A stretch of DNA of 64,000 nt from Proteles cristata cristata (GCA_017311185.1 JAESUZ010003163.1:62001-126000); one strand, 5' to 3'; shown: positions 48,486 through 60,299, numbered from the stretch's first letter. Notes: generated by a model from the letters alone, not told the origin. Translations and numbers: made by a program.

Positions 48486-48920
48486 CTGGAAATAACTTTT
48501 GCAACGTATTTTCCAGGTCAAGCTAAATCCGACATGAGAGACTGTACCAGTGACTTCCACGGCACATGCTTGCCCCACCTACTTGCCGTGTGCCCCTCTC
48601 CTTCCTGGCCCCCTCTCGAGGCCGTCTGCCCCCAAAGACACCCACAAACCCTCCAGCACTTCCGCTTCTGCAGCTCCTGAATGTCTGCAGCCTCAGGGGC
48701 CCCTGACATCATCTTCTCCAAACAGTAGAAAGGTCATCTGTTTCATAAACAGCAAGAAATCCCAAAGTGAAAATACAGAGGCAATAGGAATTCCTTCATC
48801 ACAAGTTCAACATTCACTTGTTCAAAAGTCAGTGAAATCCAAAGAAACAAACAAGTAGTCAAGACAGACAAAATTGACTAAATACAAGAGAAAGAGGCCA
48901 AATAGCCAAATTTTTAAAAA
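48486..48920. other. upstream intergenic, nothing recognised
   Basis: GC-richer at 48545-48700, no gene. Confidence 0.5.
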
Positions 48921-48931
48921 ATTAATGTTTA

Positions 48932-49144
48932 TTTTTTTAAAATGTTTTATTTATTTATGAGAGAGAGAGACAGCGTGAGCAGGGGAGGGTCAGAGAGAGA
49001 GGAAGTTACAGAATCTGAAACAGGCTCCAGGCTCTGAGCTGGCTGTCAGCACGGAGCCCGACACGGGGCTCAAACCCATGAACCGTGAGGTCATGACCTG
49101 AGCTGAAGTCAGACTCTTAACCGACTGAGCCACCCAGGTGCCCC
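48932..49144 (-). mobile_element. Can-SINE, nested in the next SINE's tail
   Basis: Ends GAGCCACCCAGGTGCCCC. AATGTTTATTT at 48923 and 49145 is the duplication. Confidence 0.92.
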
Positions 49145-49325
49145 AATGTTTATTTATTTTGAGAGAGATAGAGTGTGAGCCAGCAAGGGGCAGAGAGAGA
49201 AGGACACAGAATCTGAGGCAGGCTCCAGGCTCTGAGCTGTCAGCACAGAGCCCGATGCGGGGCTCGAACTCATGAAATGCAAGATCATGCTCAGATGTCT
49301 AACCGACTGAGCCGTCCAGGTGCCC
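49145..49325 (-). mobile_element. Can-SINE, host copy
   Basis: AATGTTTATTTATTTTGAGAG to GAGCCGTCCAGGTGCCC. Confidence 0.9.
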
Positions 49326-49403
49326 ACAAATCACTAAATTTTCAACATAAATCATTAGAAGACTTTTTTAAGATACCAGATCAGAGCAAGATAAAGCTTT
49401 TCT

Positions 49404-49605
49404 TGGGGCGCCTGGGTGACTTAGTCAGTTAAGCATCCATCTTCAGCTCAGGTCACAATCTCGCATGAGGTTCATGCTTTTGAACCCTGTGTCAGGCTCT
49501 CAGAAGTCAGCACAGAGCCTGCCTCAGATCCTCTGTGCCCCTCTCTCTCTGCTCCTCCCCAACTCACGATCTCTCCCTCTCAAAAATAAATAAACATTAA
49601 AAAAA
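49404..49605 (+). mobile_element. Can-SINE
   Basis: Head GGGGCGCCTGGGTGACTTAG. AGATAAAGCTTTTCTT before and AGATAAAACTTTTCTT after. Confidence 0.92.
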
Positions 49606-49619
49606 TAAAAAGATAAAAC

Positions 49620-50400
49620 TTTTCTTTCCAAAAGCTTTAGTTAAATGTAAGACTTAATGTTCACATCCCAAAGGCTCTGGAGACTCCAGCTCACGGCTGG
49701 GCCAGAAAGTGCAGTGAGCCAGGGGAGGGAGGGCTGTGGAGTCTTGAGGCTGGTGATACTGGTTAGGCTGAAGGAGGTTGCGCAAGGGGAGAGGGGACCC
49801 AGGTCATGAGACAGAAACAAGGAGGGGAAGGGCGAGTGCATACCTGGACACAGGACCAGACGCAACGAACTCAAGCAGGGTGAGACCCAGGAGGCTGACC
49901 AGCAGGATGGGCACACCTGTCTCCCTGGAGGTGTGGCCGGAAGCACTGGGTAGCAGAGGAAGCCCCAGTGTTCGACGATGGTGAGGACATGCTGGAAGAG
50001 TATTCCGCCAACTACAGAGACCATAAAATATGGAACAGGGCTCTGCGTTTTATGCTTTATTGAGGACAACCGTCAGAAGCAGAACTGGCTTTGTGTTCAG
50101 AATCTGAAAATCTGTAGGGCAGAAAAAGGGAACCAAAGCACCTTTCAGTGACTACAAAGCCTAACCTAAATGGAATGAAGTCTAAAAGGACAGGTGGGTT
50201 ATGACCCTAAACTGGAAACAGGAGAGATTTTCAGAAGCGAAGATGGTGTATAGGTCCGTTAATATTTGAGAGCTATTTTCATTAAAACATTTCCTTCTCC
50301 CTTCAACATCCTGAATCACATGCCGTTGCTACATGTAACCTGTGGCAAAGTATAGGAGAGTTACTTACGGTTGAAGGTTTGAAATGCAGGATCTACCACT
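49620..50400. other. upstream intergenic, nothing recognised
   Basis: A 142-codon minus frame (49641-50069) shows no known domain and is not called. Confidence 0.5.
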
Positions 50401-50429
50401 TTTTTTTTTACAGCTTATTTATTTAAAAA

Positions 50430-50641
50430 AATATTTAATGTTTTTAATTTATTTTTGAGAGAGAGATAGAGACAGCATGAGCAGGGGAGGGTCAGAGACA
50501 GACGGAGACACAGAATCTGAAGACAGGCTCCAGGCTCTGAGCTAGCTGTCAGCACAGAGACCGATTCCAGGCTCGAACCCACAAATCGCGAGATCATGAC
50601 CTGAGCCGAAGTCGGACACTCAACCGACTGAGCCACCCAGG
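50430..50641 (-). mobile_element. Can-SINE, nested in the next SINE's tail
   Basis: AATGTTTTTAATTTATTTTTG to GAGCCACCCAGGC. Flanked by AGCTTATTTATTT and AGTTTATTTATTT. Confidence 0.9.
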
Positions 50642-50644
50642 CTC

Positions 50645-50842
50645 AAGTTTATTTATTTTTGAGAGAGAGAAAACGAGACTGTGAGCAGGGGAGGGGTAGA
50701 GAGAGATGGGAGACAGAGGGTCCAAAGTGGGCTCTGCATGCACTGTCAGCACAGAGCACAATGCAAGGCTCGAACTCACAAACCATGAGACATGACCGAA
50801 GCCTAAGTCAGACACTTACCAACTGAGCCACTCAGGCACCCC
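50645..50842 (-). mobile_element. Can-SINE, host copy
   Basis: Ends GAGCCACTCAGGCACCCC. The outer flanks GATCTACCACTTTT and GATATACCACTTTT bracket the nested pair. Confidence 0.9.
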
Positions 50843-50934
50843 TGGATATACCACTTTTATAGAAGATAAGTACATTTTCTGACCCTCAGAGTTAAAAGAG
50901 ATTAAATGATAACAGCTAAAACTTCTTGAGTATT

Positions 50935-51095
50935 ATATATATTTCCTAATTTAATCATTTAGTTGTCATATAAGGTAGGGACTATTACTAGCCCTCCCTG
51001 ACAAGTGAGTACACTGAAGTACTGGAGAGAGCTTAGGTCACTTGCCCAAGGTCACACAGCTGGTCATGAGTGGAGTGTGGACTTGAACTCAGGCA
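50935..51095 (-). mobile_element. MIR relic
   Basis: TAAGGTAGGGACTATTACTAG and CACTTGCCCAAGGTCACACAGC. Confidence 0.78.
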
Positions 51096-51285
51096 GTTTC
51101 TACCTTCCTGTGGGCAAGGAAACAGGTCTTCAAGGTGGCGGGGAGCCACTGGTGTGGGAGAGTATGGCCCTTGAGACAGAAGGGCAGATCTGGAAGGAGA
51201 GCCCAGTTAGCAAAGGTGGGACACAGGATCAGGTATTATTGGACATAAGATGATTTTTTCAGATACTGGAAGCTTGTGCTTTCAT

Positions 51286-51476
51286 TTCATTCATTCATTC
51301 ACTTATTTTTAATGATTATTCGTTTATTTTTGAGAGAGAGAGGCAGAGAAGGAGACAGAATCCCAAGTAGGCTCTGCACCATCTACACAGAACCCAACAC
51401 GGGCTCAAACCCATGAACCGCAAGACCATGACCTGAGCCAAAACCAAGAATCGGACACCCAACCACCCAGGGGCTT
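51286..51476 (-). mobile_element. Can-SINE, diverged
   Basis: TTATTTTTGAGAGAGAGAGGC to CCACCCAGGGG, with part of the head lost. The flanks GGAAGCTTGTGCTTTCAT and GGAGCTTGTGCTTTTCAT are the duplication. Confidence 0.85.
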
Positions 51477-51519
51477 GGAGCTTGTGCTTTTCATAGCCAA
51501 AGCATAAAAGCTTAGCTCT

Positions 51520-51712
51520 GGGGCGCCTGGGTGGGTCAGTCGGTTAAGCGTCCGACTTTCGCTTAGGTCATGATCTCACAGTTCGTGGGTTCGAGCCTGC
51601 GTGGGGCTGTGCTGACCCAGCCAGCCTAGAGCCTCAGCCTGTCTGTTCTCTCTGACCCTCCCCTGCTCCTGCTGTCTCTCTCTCTCTCTCTCTCCTAGAA
51701 ATTAAAAAAAAA
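51520..51712 (+). mobile_element. Can-SINE, young type
   Basis: Perfect 14 bp duplication AAAAGCTTAGCTCT at 51506-51519 and 51713-51726. Several small deletions in the body. Confidence 0.93.
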
Positions 51713-51895
51713 AAAAGCTTAGCTCTTTCAAGGAATTGCTGATTGATTTTGAAAAACTTCTTAACATCTATGAACTTAATGACTTTATCTGCAATAAGGG
51801 GAGGATAACAATGCTCCTCCTACTTTTTTTTTTTTACCAAGTAAGTGGGTGTGTGCGTTAAATAATGCACTTGAAAATATTTCTAAAATATTTCT

Positions 51896-52118
51896 TTTTT
51901 TTTTTTTAAATGTTTTTTATTTATTTCTAGGAGAGAGAGAGAGAGACAGCGTGAGCAGGGTAGGGTCAGAGAGAGAGAGAGTCACAGACCGAAACAGGCT
52001 CCAGGCTCTGAGCTGGCAGTCAGCACAGAGCCCAACGCGGGGCTAGAACCCACGAACCGCTAGATCATGACCTAAGCGAAAGTCGGACGCTTAACCGACT
52101 AAGCCACCCAGGCGCCCC
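51896..52118 (-). mobile_element. Can-SINE, young type
   Basis: Perfect 17 bp duplication ATTTCTAAAATATTTCT at 51879-51895 and 52119-52135. Confidence 0.96.
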
Positions 52119-52135
52119 ATTTCTAAAATATTTCT

Positions 52136-52660
52136 AAAACTATAAAGTAACTATGCAACTATATATAAGTAATGTTTCCTATACAAATCTTTCTAAACTC
52201 TTTTCTGGCTTCTTAGAGCATGATGAACATAAGTTGACCTTTCATTGATAAGTCAGGATCATCATTATGAACATTTATTATTATACCTTGTCTTGCTGTC
52301 ATACCATCACTATATTTAGTAATGCTACTGTGACACTGTTTGACCCTGTCCTAAATGGCAGGGCTCGTATATACTTTTTATATGATTTTTCTGTTCCTAC
52401 CCATGAAGTTAACGTTTACTTCTGGTGGGTCTCTTATCTAGTGATCTTCCCTGTAATGTGTGTGCTACTCCTTGTTGACCGTGGGCTGAAGAGCCAGATA
52501 ACTAAACTTGCAAGGAACATGAGTCCTAAGTGAGATCTTCTCCAATTGTCTTATGAGTCAGGGTATATTCATAAATGCATGGACTGACTTTCAGTTACAG
52601 ATGAGAGATCAAACACGTAAATTAACCTTAATTCCCCTCTAAAGCTGCACTAAAATGACA
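52136..52660. other. upstream intergenic, nothing recognised
   Basis: An 88-codon plus frame (52267-52533) looks hydrophobic only through T-rich composition and is not called. Confidence 0.5.
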
Positions 52661-52661
<1 letters not shown>

Positions 52662-52704
<43 letters not shown>

Positions 52705-52707
52705 TTT
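52662..52707. repeat. (TTTA)n microsatellite
   Basis: About eleven units, grown from the tail of the following minus-strand SINE. Confidence 0.93.
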
Positions 52708-53035
52708 TAAATGCTTATTTATTTTGAGAGAAAACATGGGAAAGGGTCTGAGAGAAAGAGAAAGAGAGAGAATCCCAAGTGGGCTCTGTACTGTCAGCGC
52801 AGAGCCTACTTGGGGCTCCATTTCACAAAACTTAAGATCATGACCAAAATCAAGACTTGATTGCTGGGGTGCCTGAGTGGCTCAGTCGGTTAAGCATCTG
52901 ACTTTGGCTCAGGTCATGATCTTCTGGTTTGTGAGCTGGAGCCACATGTCAGGCTCTGTGCTGACAGCTCGAGGCCTGAAGCCTGCTTTGGGTTCTGTGT
53001 CTCCTCTCTCTCTCTCTGTTCCTCCCTCACTTACA

Positions 53036-53066
<31 letters not shown>

Positions 53067-53130
53067 AAAAATAAATAAAGGAAAAAAAAAAGAGTTGGTT
53101 ACTTAATTGACTGAGCCACACAGGTGCCCC
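52708..53130 (-). mobile_element. Can-SINE split by an internal SINE
   Basis: Parts at 52708-52865 and 53091-53130. The head end AATTGACTGAGCCACACAGGTGCCCC lies beyond the inserted copy. Confidence 0.9.
52866..53090 (+). mobile_element. Can-SINE inserted within another SINE
   Basis: Head GGGGTGCCTGAGTGGCTCAG. AGACTTGATTGCT at 52853-52865 and AGAGTTGGTTACT at 53091-53103 form a diverged duplication. Confidence 0.9.
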
Positions 53131-53266
53131 AGAGATATTTTTTCTAAAAGCATATTCCCATAAAGATGAAGAAGCCAGGAATGGAGAAAATAGCAAAATA
53201 CTTTGGAAGTTGGAAGGTAGATAAACAAGTGCTAATAACTTACAAGATGTAAAAAGGAGAATCTTA

Positions 53267-53478
53267 GGGGGCACCTGTGTGGCTCAGTCGGTTAAGCACT
53301 GACTTCAGCTCAGGTCATGATCTCACGGTTCATAGGTTTGAGCCTCAAGTAGATCTCTATGGTGACAGCTCTGAGCCTGGAGCCTGCTTTGGATTCTGTG
53401 TCTCCCTCTCTCTCTGCCCCTCCCCTGCTCACGTTCTGTCTCTCTCTCTAAAAAACAAATAAACATTAAAAAAAATTT
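53267..53478 (+). mobile_element. Can-SINE
   Basis: Head GGGGGCACCTGTGTGGCTCAG, tail AAAACAAATAAACATTAAAA. Confidence 0.92.
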
Positions 53479-53502
53479 TTTTAATAAAAAAAGCTAGAAT
53501 CT

Positions 53503-53723
53503 GGGGCACCTGGGTGGCTCAGTCGGTTAAGTGTCCGACTTCGGCTCAGATCATGATCTCACGGTTTGTGGGTTCGAGCCCCATGTCAGGCTCTGTGTTG
53601 ACAGCCAGCTCAGAGCCTGGAGCCTGCTTCAGATTCTGTATCTCCCTCTCTCTCTCTCTGACCCTCACCTGCTCACACTCTCTTTCTCTCTCTCAGAAAT
53701 AAATAAAAAAACATTAAAAAGAA
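53503..53723 (+). mobile_element. Can-SINE
   Basis: Head GGGGCACCTGGGTGGCTCAG. AAGCTAGAATCT and AAGCTAGAGTCT flank it. Confidence 0.93.
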
Positions 53724-53841
53724 AAAGCTAGAGTCTTAAACCAGCAGTGAGTACAGCTAAGAAACAACCTTGGGTGTGTATGGAAGTAGGGTGAAGGCAG
53801 ATTCAGAACAGGAGGAACAGAGGAATGACTGGAAACCTTTT

Positions 53842-54047
53842 TTTTTTTTTTAATGTTTATTAATTTTTGAGACAGAGTGCAGAGTGTGAGCAGGGTAGGA
53901 GCAGAGAGAACAGGAGACAGAATCCTGAACCGCTCCAGGCTCTGAGCTGGCAGCACAGAGCCTGCTGTGGGTCTCAAACTCACAAGCCGTGAGATCATGA
54001 CCTGAGCCAAAGTTGGACACCCAACTGACTGAGCCACCCAGGCACTC
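53842..54047 (-). mobile_element. Can-SINE
   Basis: AATGTTTATTAATTTTTGAG to GAGCCACCCAGGCACTCC. CTGGAAACCTTT flanks both sides. Confidence 0.92.
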
Positions 54048-54116
54048 CTGGAAACCTTTGCAATGTCTAGGAAAAACCTAGCAATGTCTAGGAAAAAAGC
54101 CATGCAAACCAGACCT

Positions 54117-54233
54117 TTTTTTTTTTTTTTAAGATTCTATGTTTTTAAGCCATCTACACCCAGCATGGAGCATGAACCCAGGACCCCAAGATCAAGAGTC
54201 ACACACTCCATTGACTGAGCGAGACAGGCCCCC
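54117..54233 (-). mobile_element. short-type SINE
   Basis: T-run, CACCCAGCATGGAGCATGAAC, ends GACAGGCCCCC. Confidence 0.75.
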
Positions 54234-54807
54234 AAATTAGACCATTTAAACACAAGGACAAAACCAAACCCCTAGAACCAGAGACGATCTTCCTGTACAG
54301 AGTACTGCAGATTTGTTTTGGGGGAAGAGTAAAACAGTTTCTGGCCTAGTTAAGGACAGTGTGCCCTGCTAAAAATGAAGATAATATTGAAATTTTGCAC
54401 ACTAAACAAGCCTTTTTTCCCTACTGGTCTCTCAGCCATCAGCAACCAACTTCATACCCACTGTGAAGAAAAAGGAAAAGCCTTCCCTGGGGCTTTCACC
54501 AGCCCCCAAGAATAGCCCTAAAGATCCTGACAGGGGTTTACTGAATCACCTTATAGTAGATGGTATGGCCAACAACCACCTCTCCCCCATGTACACAGAG
54601 CTTGTAGCATTACCCCACTCTTAAGGAGAAGCAGACATCCAGGAGCCACTATATTTGAGGAATATATTTTATGACAGAGCAAAAAAGTATCTTGGAAGGA
54701 AGCAAAGAAAACTCCATCTTACATTATTAGTGTCAGAAAGGTAAAAGAAGGTACTGTACCCATGAAACAAGAACAGGATGCTATAAAGAAGGGATAGGCA
54801 AAGGGTG
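54234..54807. other. upstream intergenic, possibly an old LINE-derived stretch
   Basis: A-rich and continuing in the same style at 55024-55150 and 55376-56020, so perhaps one old LINE relic, which I cannot name. No gene. Confidence 0.35.
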
Positions 54808-54822
54808 AAAAATAACTTGGCA

Positions 54823-55008
54823 GGGGCACCTGGGGGGCTCAGACAGTTAAGCATCTGACTTTGGCTCAGGTCATATCACAGTTCGTGAGTTCGAGCCCCA
54901 CATCAGGCTCTCATGCTGTCAGCACCAAGCCTGCTTGGGATCCTCTGTCTTCCTCTCTCTCTGCCCCTCCCCTGCTGGTTCTCTCTCTCTCTCTCAAAAT
55001 AAATTTTA
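54823..55008 (+). mobile_element. Can-SINE
   Basis: Perfect 15 bp duplication AAAAATAACTTGGCA at 54808-54822 and 55009-55023. Confidence 0.95.
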
Positions 55009-55152
55009 AAAAATAACTTGGCAAAAATGAAGGAGAGTAAAAATGAAAAAAACTAGAGAAAAATTGAATGATAAGGTTAACATCTTTCAGAAGACAAAGA
55101 AAAGGAAGAATGAAGGGAAAAGATTTTTTTTTTTTAAAGAATAAATAACTGA

Positions 55153-55374
55153 GGAGCGCCTGGGTGGCTCAGTCGGTTGGGCGGCCGACTTCGGCTCAGG
55201 TCATGATCTCAAGGTTCGTGGGTTCGAGCCCTGCATCGGACTCTGTGCTGACAGCCAGCTTGGATCCTGGAGCCTGTTTCAGATTCTGTGTCTCCCTCTC
55301 TCTCTGACCTTCCCCTACTCATAACCCCTCTCTCTCTCTCTCAGAAATAAACAAAACATTAAAAAAAAAAGAAG
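55153..55374 (+). mobile_element. Can-SINE
   Basis: Head GGAGCGCCTGGGTGGCTCAG, GGGCGGCCGACTTCGG, tail AAATAAACAAAACATTAAAA. Confidence 0.92.
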
Positions 55375-55375
55375 A

Positions 55376-56022
55376 AACAGCTGAAAAAATCAAATGTAGA
55401 AAAACTGCATGTTGCAGAAGGAGAAAACACAGTGGAGAAAAACCAAAGAAACCATTCAAGAAAACATCTTAGAACAGAAAGACGTGTGTCTAGACCGAAA
55501 GGGTTCTTGGCAAGCCCACCAATCAGATGAAAATGAACCACACCAAGGCCATCACGGTGAGGTCAGGGAACACTGCGGGCAAAGTGAATCCAAATAATCT
55601 ATATAACAAGAGGGTGAACCAGAAGGAAGGAATTCAGGGGATCCAGGAGAAACAGAGGAGCCAACACAAGAAAGGGACAGAGGAGGTTCCCAGCTTCACA
55701 AAGATCTGGAGCCCGGAGCCCTGAGTGGTGCTGCATCCCTGAGGGCAGCCAGTTTTGAGCAGCTGGAGCTGGAAGGAGAGCCTCTGGGGAAGCATTTTGT
55801 CAGGGAAATTAGTAGAATACCTAATATGTTTGATTGTATTAAGAGTTTCCAAGAAGAGAATTTGAGGATGAGTAAGGGGAAAAGATAGAGAAAACTAAAT
55901 AAAACAAACAAGAAACAATTACTAATTCCATTAAATAGATTGTGCTGAAAAGGAAAAGTTACCATTGTGAAGTACATAGCTCAGCAGTGTCCATGCATGA
56001 TTACCAACACAGCACCGAATAT
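55376..56022. other. upstream intergenic, A-rich, unrecognised
   Basis: No gene. Short frames on both strands lack domains. Confidence 0.45.
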
Positions 56023-56038
56023 AGAACTAACAAAATCA

Positions 56039-56237
56039 GGGGTCCCTGGGTGGCTCAGTCGGTTAAGCATCTGACTTCAGCTCGTGGGTTCGAGCCCCGC
56101 GTTGGGCTCTGTGCTGACACCTCAGAGTCTGAGGGCTGCTTTGGATTCTGTGTCTCCCTCTCTCTGTCCCTCCCCTGCTCGCTCTCTGTTTCTCTCTCAA
56201 AATAAATAAATAAACATTTTTTAAAATTAAAAAAAAA
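56039..56237 (+). mobile_element. Can-SINE
   Basis: Perfect 16 bp duplication AGAACTAACAAAATCA at 56023-56038 and 56238-56253. Part of the head between the A and B boxes is missing. Confidence 0.94.
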
Positions 56238-56253
56238 AGAACTAACAAAATCA

Positions 56254-56728
56254 TACAAATACATGGGGATGACGGAGAGATAGGAAAATGTGGGTGTGGC
56301 GGTAGAATTAGGGGGAAGCGCTGACAGACACCTAAATCTTCTACAGTGGGAAGCCTACAGCTAATGCCTTAAATAAAATAAATGGAGGATAGCAGTGTAA
56401 ACAATTATTAGGGATATGGAGGGAAATGCTAAATGATTCAGTTGAAAGACTTGGAGAGCACTGCCTCTGGGGAGAACAGCATGTCTGGTGGGGGGGCTGC
56501 AGGGTAGGGGTCAGCCTTGTGGGACCCTCTGACTCTAGAACAATGGGCCTGAGTGCATGGCCCCAGTCATACTGCCTTCTTCCTGTTTTTCAGGCTGCAG
56601 GGTCTGCCAGTGAAGTGACCTTGCTGAGTAGAGATGAGTGGTGTCATACACAAACCACAAACATTACACCCCAGCAGAGCTCAACAGACAGTCACTACCC
56701 AAGGACTGGAGAATTCCTACGGAGGAGC
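56254..56728. other. upstream intergenic, nothing recognised
   Basis: No gene or named repeat. Confidence 0.5.
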
Positions 56729-56742
56729 CATTTCATGTTTCT

Positions 56743-56986
56743 TTTTTTTTTTTTTTTTTAATTTTATTTATTTATTTTTAAGGTTTTTATTTATTTCTAG
56801 AGAGAGAGAGAGACAGCGTGAGCCGGGGAGGGTCAGAGAGAGAGGGAGTCACAGACTGGAACAGGCTCCAGGCTCTGAGCTGGCAGTCAGCACAGAGCCC
56901 GACACAGGGCCCGAACCCACGAACCGCGAGATCATGACCCAAGCGAAAGTCGGACGCTTAACCGACTAAGCCACCCAGGCGCCCCT
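56743..56986 (-). mobile_element. Can-SINE, young type
   Basis: Perfect 14 bp duplication CATTTCATGTTTCT at 56729-56742 and 56987-57000. Confidence 0.95.
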
Positions 56987-57124
56987 CATTTCATGTTTCT
57001 AAAAGGCAAACTCTGGAAAGTAAGACTGAGGGATCCAACCATTTATCACCCTTGAAATTATTTGCTCAGTGTCTACCTTCTCTGTCAGATTGCAACGCTT
57101 AGTAAATACATGTTCAAAAATGGT

Positions 57125-57270
57125 TAACATTTATTCAGCACATACTGTGTGCCAGAAACTATGCTCAAATGCGTTACCAACATTGTCTCATGTGGTCCTA
57201 GGGACAACTCTGTGAGGTGGGAAATCTACCTGTTTTACAGATTCAGAAGTACAGCCCCAAATCAGAAAAT
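57125..57270 (-). mobile_element. MIR relic
   Basis: TTTATTCAGCACATACTGTGTGCCAG and GTTTTACAGATTCAGAAG. Confidence 0.75.
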
Positions 57271-57357
57271 ATTTTATGCCAAGCAGACACTCAAAGGACC
57301 ATGCCCTCCACCACTCTGTTCTACTGCCTTTTGTTATCTTTTTCTAAATGTACTTCT

Positions 57358-57640
57358 TTTTTCCAGCTCTATTGAGATATGTGACATTGTCATATATCAC
57401 TGACATATTTCATTGGTAAGTTTAAGTTGTACAACATGATGATTTGATATATGTATGTACTGTGAAATAATCACTACAATAAGGTTGGTTAATACATCCA
57501 TCACTTCACATAATTACTAGTGTGTGTGGTGACAATACCCAAGATTTACCTCTTCCCAACATTAAGTATATGCTACAGTGTTGTTAACTATCATCACCAT
57601 GCTGTGTATTAGATCCCCAGGACTTAGTCATCTTCCTTCC
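57358..57640. mobile_element. old L1 3' region relic
   Basis: CTCTATTGAGATATGTGACATTG, GTTGTACAACATGATGATTTG and CACCATGCTGTGTATTAGATCC are phrases of old mammalian L1 3' ends. Confidence 0.6.
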
Positions 57641-57667
57641 ATGTTCCCTTGCTCCTTGCTGAATTCC

Positions 57668-57940
57668 CAGTGCCTTGCAGAGTGCTGGCACATAGTAAGT
57701 GCTCAATAAAGACTTTTTAAAAAAGTTTATTTATTTTGAGAGAGACAGAGTTAGCATGAACAGGGAAGGGGCAGAGAGAGAAGGAGAGAAAGAGAGAATC
57801 CCAAGCAGGCTCCAAGCTGCCTGTGCAGAGCCTGATGTGGGGCTCAATCTCACGAACTGTGATATCATGACCCGAGCTGAAATCAAGAGTCGGATGCTTA
57901 ACAGACTGAGTCACCCAGGCACCCCTAAATATTTGTTTTT
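57668..57940 (+). mobile_element. L2/MIR-like terminus hosting a SINE
   Basis: GTGCCTTGCAGAGTGCTGGCACATAG and GTGCTCAATAAAGAC, continuing after the SINE as TAAATATTTG. Confidence 0.55.
57716..57926 (-). mobile_element. Can-SINE
   Basis: AAAAAAGTTTATTTATTTTGAG to GAGTCACCCAGGCACCCC. Confidence 0.92.
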
Positions 57941-58419
57941 ATTGTCCCTTTTGTTGGGATACAAACACTGAAAGGGAACCTATAGAGAGAAGCCTTTCAG
58001 CTCATGGCTCTCTTGATATTGTAACACAGTAACTGAGCAAACTCTGATATCTCAGACTACTTTGCTCAACCTTGCCTTTTTTACCTCCTCTCCTCACAAC
58101 ACGTGATCCTCTTCCAGTTTTCTCTTCTTCATTAAGCAGCACCTTCATCCACTCAATTACCTCTGTCAAAAGCCTGTAAAAGACGAGGAGTCGGCTGATG
58201 CCGTCCATGTCTCCCATACCAAACCTTGGCCAGACCCTGCCTGGCTCGGTGCATAGGTCTCGTCATCTACATCTTCCTCCACCATCGCAACCCCAGCACG
58301 AGGCCCCAACATCTCTCACCTGCCCTACATCAATAGCTTCCACTGTGTCCCCATTCTATTTATTGTCCCGATCTAAAAGCACAAAATTTCAGCATGTCCC
58401 TCATGTTCCTTCCTGCTGA

Positions 58420-58970
58420 AAAGCCACTACATTAAGAGTAAAACCCAAACTCCTTTTCTTGACCTACTTGGCCGTGTTTTATCTGGTCCTGGGACTATAT
58501 CTCCACCCTCTCTCCCCACTTGCTCCCTTTTGGCCACTGGCCAACCTTCTTGTAGCATTTCACGTATAGTGAACCCTTGCACTTCTAAGAGTCTTCAAGT
58601 GTGATTCCCTCTGCCTGGAATGGCCTCTCCCTCCTCTACTAGGCCAACTCCTGTTCATCCTTCAGGCCCCATGTAAATGCTTTTCCTCAAGGAAGGTTTC
58701 AGCGAACACTCTGCAATCTAAATATATTTCCTCTGTTACACTCCTCATAATACCCTTTCTTTTCCTTCCGCAGTATGTGCTCAATTTATAATTTTGTATT
58801 TATATATTTCCATGATTGCTTATTAATATACATCTTCATATTGGAAATTGCTTGAGGGCTCTCTGAACGGTCGTTTACTGCTTTGTCCTTTAGGAATACA
58901 CAGTGCCCAGCCCGGAGTAGCCTCACAAACATCTGCTGCAGGCAAGCAAGTGTAGGCAGGAATGTACACA
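58420..58970 (+). mobile_element. L2 relic
   Basis: CTCTGCCTGGAATGGCCTCTCCC, GGCCAACTCCTGTTCATCC, TTCAGGCCCCATGTAAATGC and CAGTGCCCAGCCCGGAGTAG in L2 3' order. Confidence 0.7.
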
Positions 58971-59007
58971 TGAATGAATGAATGAATGAATGAATGAATA
59001 AATGAAT
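58971..59007. repeat. (AATG)n microsatellite
   Basis: Eight to nine GAAT units, at the L2 3' end as expected. Confidence 0.92.
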
Positions 59008-59890
59008 AGGGGAAAAGAAAATTCTGAGTGTTTGCTGCAGGTAGTAGACATTTGAGTTTTCTGAACTTGGTGTAATGGAGATGAGGTAAATGAGATCAGT
59101 TGTCTTGCAAAGGGTGGCGAGTCAGCACGGACATTCACCTACGTGGCCTGTTTCTATCTGCAGAAAAAGTGTTGTAATCAATAGTTGAGTCTACGTCAGT
59201 GATGTAGATAGTGCCCTCTAGAACTGTACAGGTCTCATCTTGCACAATTGCACATGGTAGCCATGGTAGCCTGATAAATGCCAATGGCGTATCGATAAGG
59301 GCCATTATCGATGGCTTTGGATGTTCTTTGTTTTTCATTTGATCCATCTTCGGTGAACCACTGAAGGATCTCTAGGAACCAAACCTTGGCCTACAGTCAC
59401 CTTATCTTCCATTGTTTTGTTTCTAGTCTCTAACACATGCTTTGCAAACACCAACATTTACCTTTGCCCTCTCCACAGGTTTCTCTGTTCCATTCTTATT
59501 TTTATCTTCCTATTTTGGGGGGAGCAGACTGGCAGTTTTTGCTTTATTATACCTGTCATATCTGATGAGCCTGGATTCTGGTCCTTTGCTCTGGCTGGTT
59601 CAGAGATTCAATCATGCCGATACCCCAGCCTTGCCACCTTCAAAGTGGGTTCTGAATCCAAAGACAAGAAATGGCCTCTAGTGTGACTGTGCACATTTTG
59701 GCCAGCATTTTCTCTACTATAGACATGAGGATCTTAGCCTTCTTGGGGTGAAGGCCTTTCATCACCTTGCGTGGACTGGTAAAGCAGGACCACCTGCACC
59801 TTCTGGCCCGATGGTTGCTGTGTGATTCTTGAGCAAGGTGGGTAAAAGGCCAGCTGCCTTGGAAATCCAGTTATCTACCCAACTGAGTGT
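59008..59890. other. upstream intergenic, nothing recognised
   Basis: No gene. Open frames (59417-59686) lack known domains. Confidence 0.45.
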
Positions 59891-60198
59891 TTTCTTTAAG
59901 TAAGCTCTATACCCGGGGCGCCTGGGTAGCTCAGTCGGTTAAGCATCCAGCTTCAGCTCAGGTCATGATCTCACGGTTCATGGGTTCAAGCCCCACATCG
60001 GGTTCTGTGCTGGCAGCTCAGAGCCTGGAGCCTGTTTCAGATTCTGTGTCTCCCTCTCTCTCTGCCCCTCCCCTGCTCATGCTCTGTCTCTGTCTCAAAA
60101 ATAAACTATTAAAAAAAAAAGTAAGCTCTATACCCAACATGGGCTTGAACTCCTGACCCAAGATCAAGAGGTGCACGACTGAGCCAGCCAGACACTCC
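59891..60198 (-). mobile_element. short-type SINE split by a Can-SINE
   Basis: TTTAAGTAAGCTCTATACCC before and AACATGGGCTTGAACTCCTG to GAGCCAGCCAGACACTCC after the insertion. Confidence 0.8.
59915..60118 (+). mobile_element. Can-SINE
   Basis: Perfect 17 bp duplication AAGTAAGCTCTATACCC at 59898-59914 and 60119-60135. Confidence 0.95.
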
Positions 60199-60299
60199 TC
60201 ACTGGCTGAGTATCGCCTCCTCCAAGGATTCCATTCTGTTTGTCTAGCCTGCAAAGCACAAGCCCTTCCATAGTTTTCTCCTCTCTGAAGGAGAGACAT

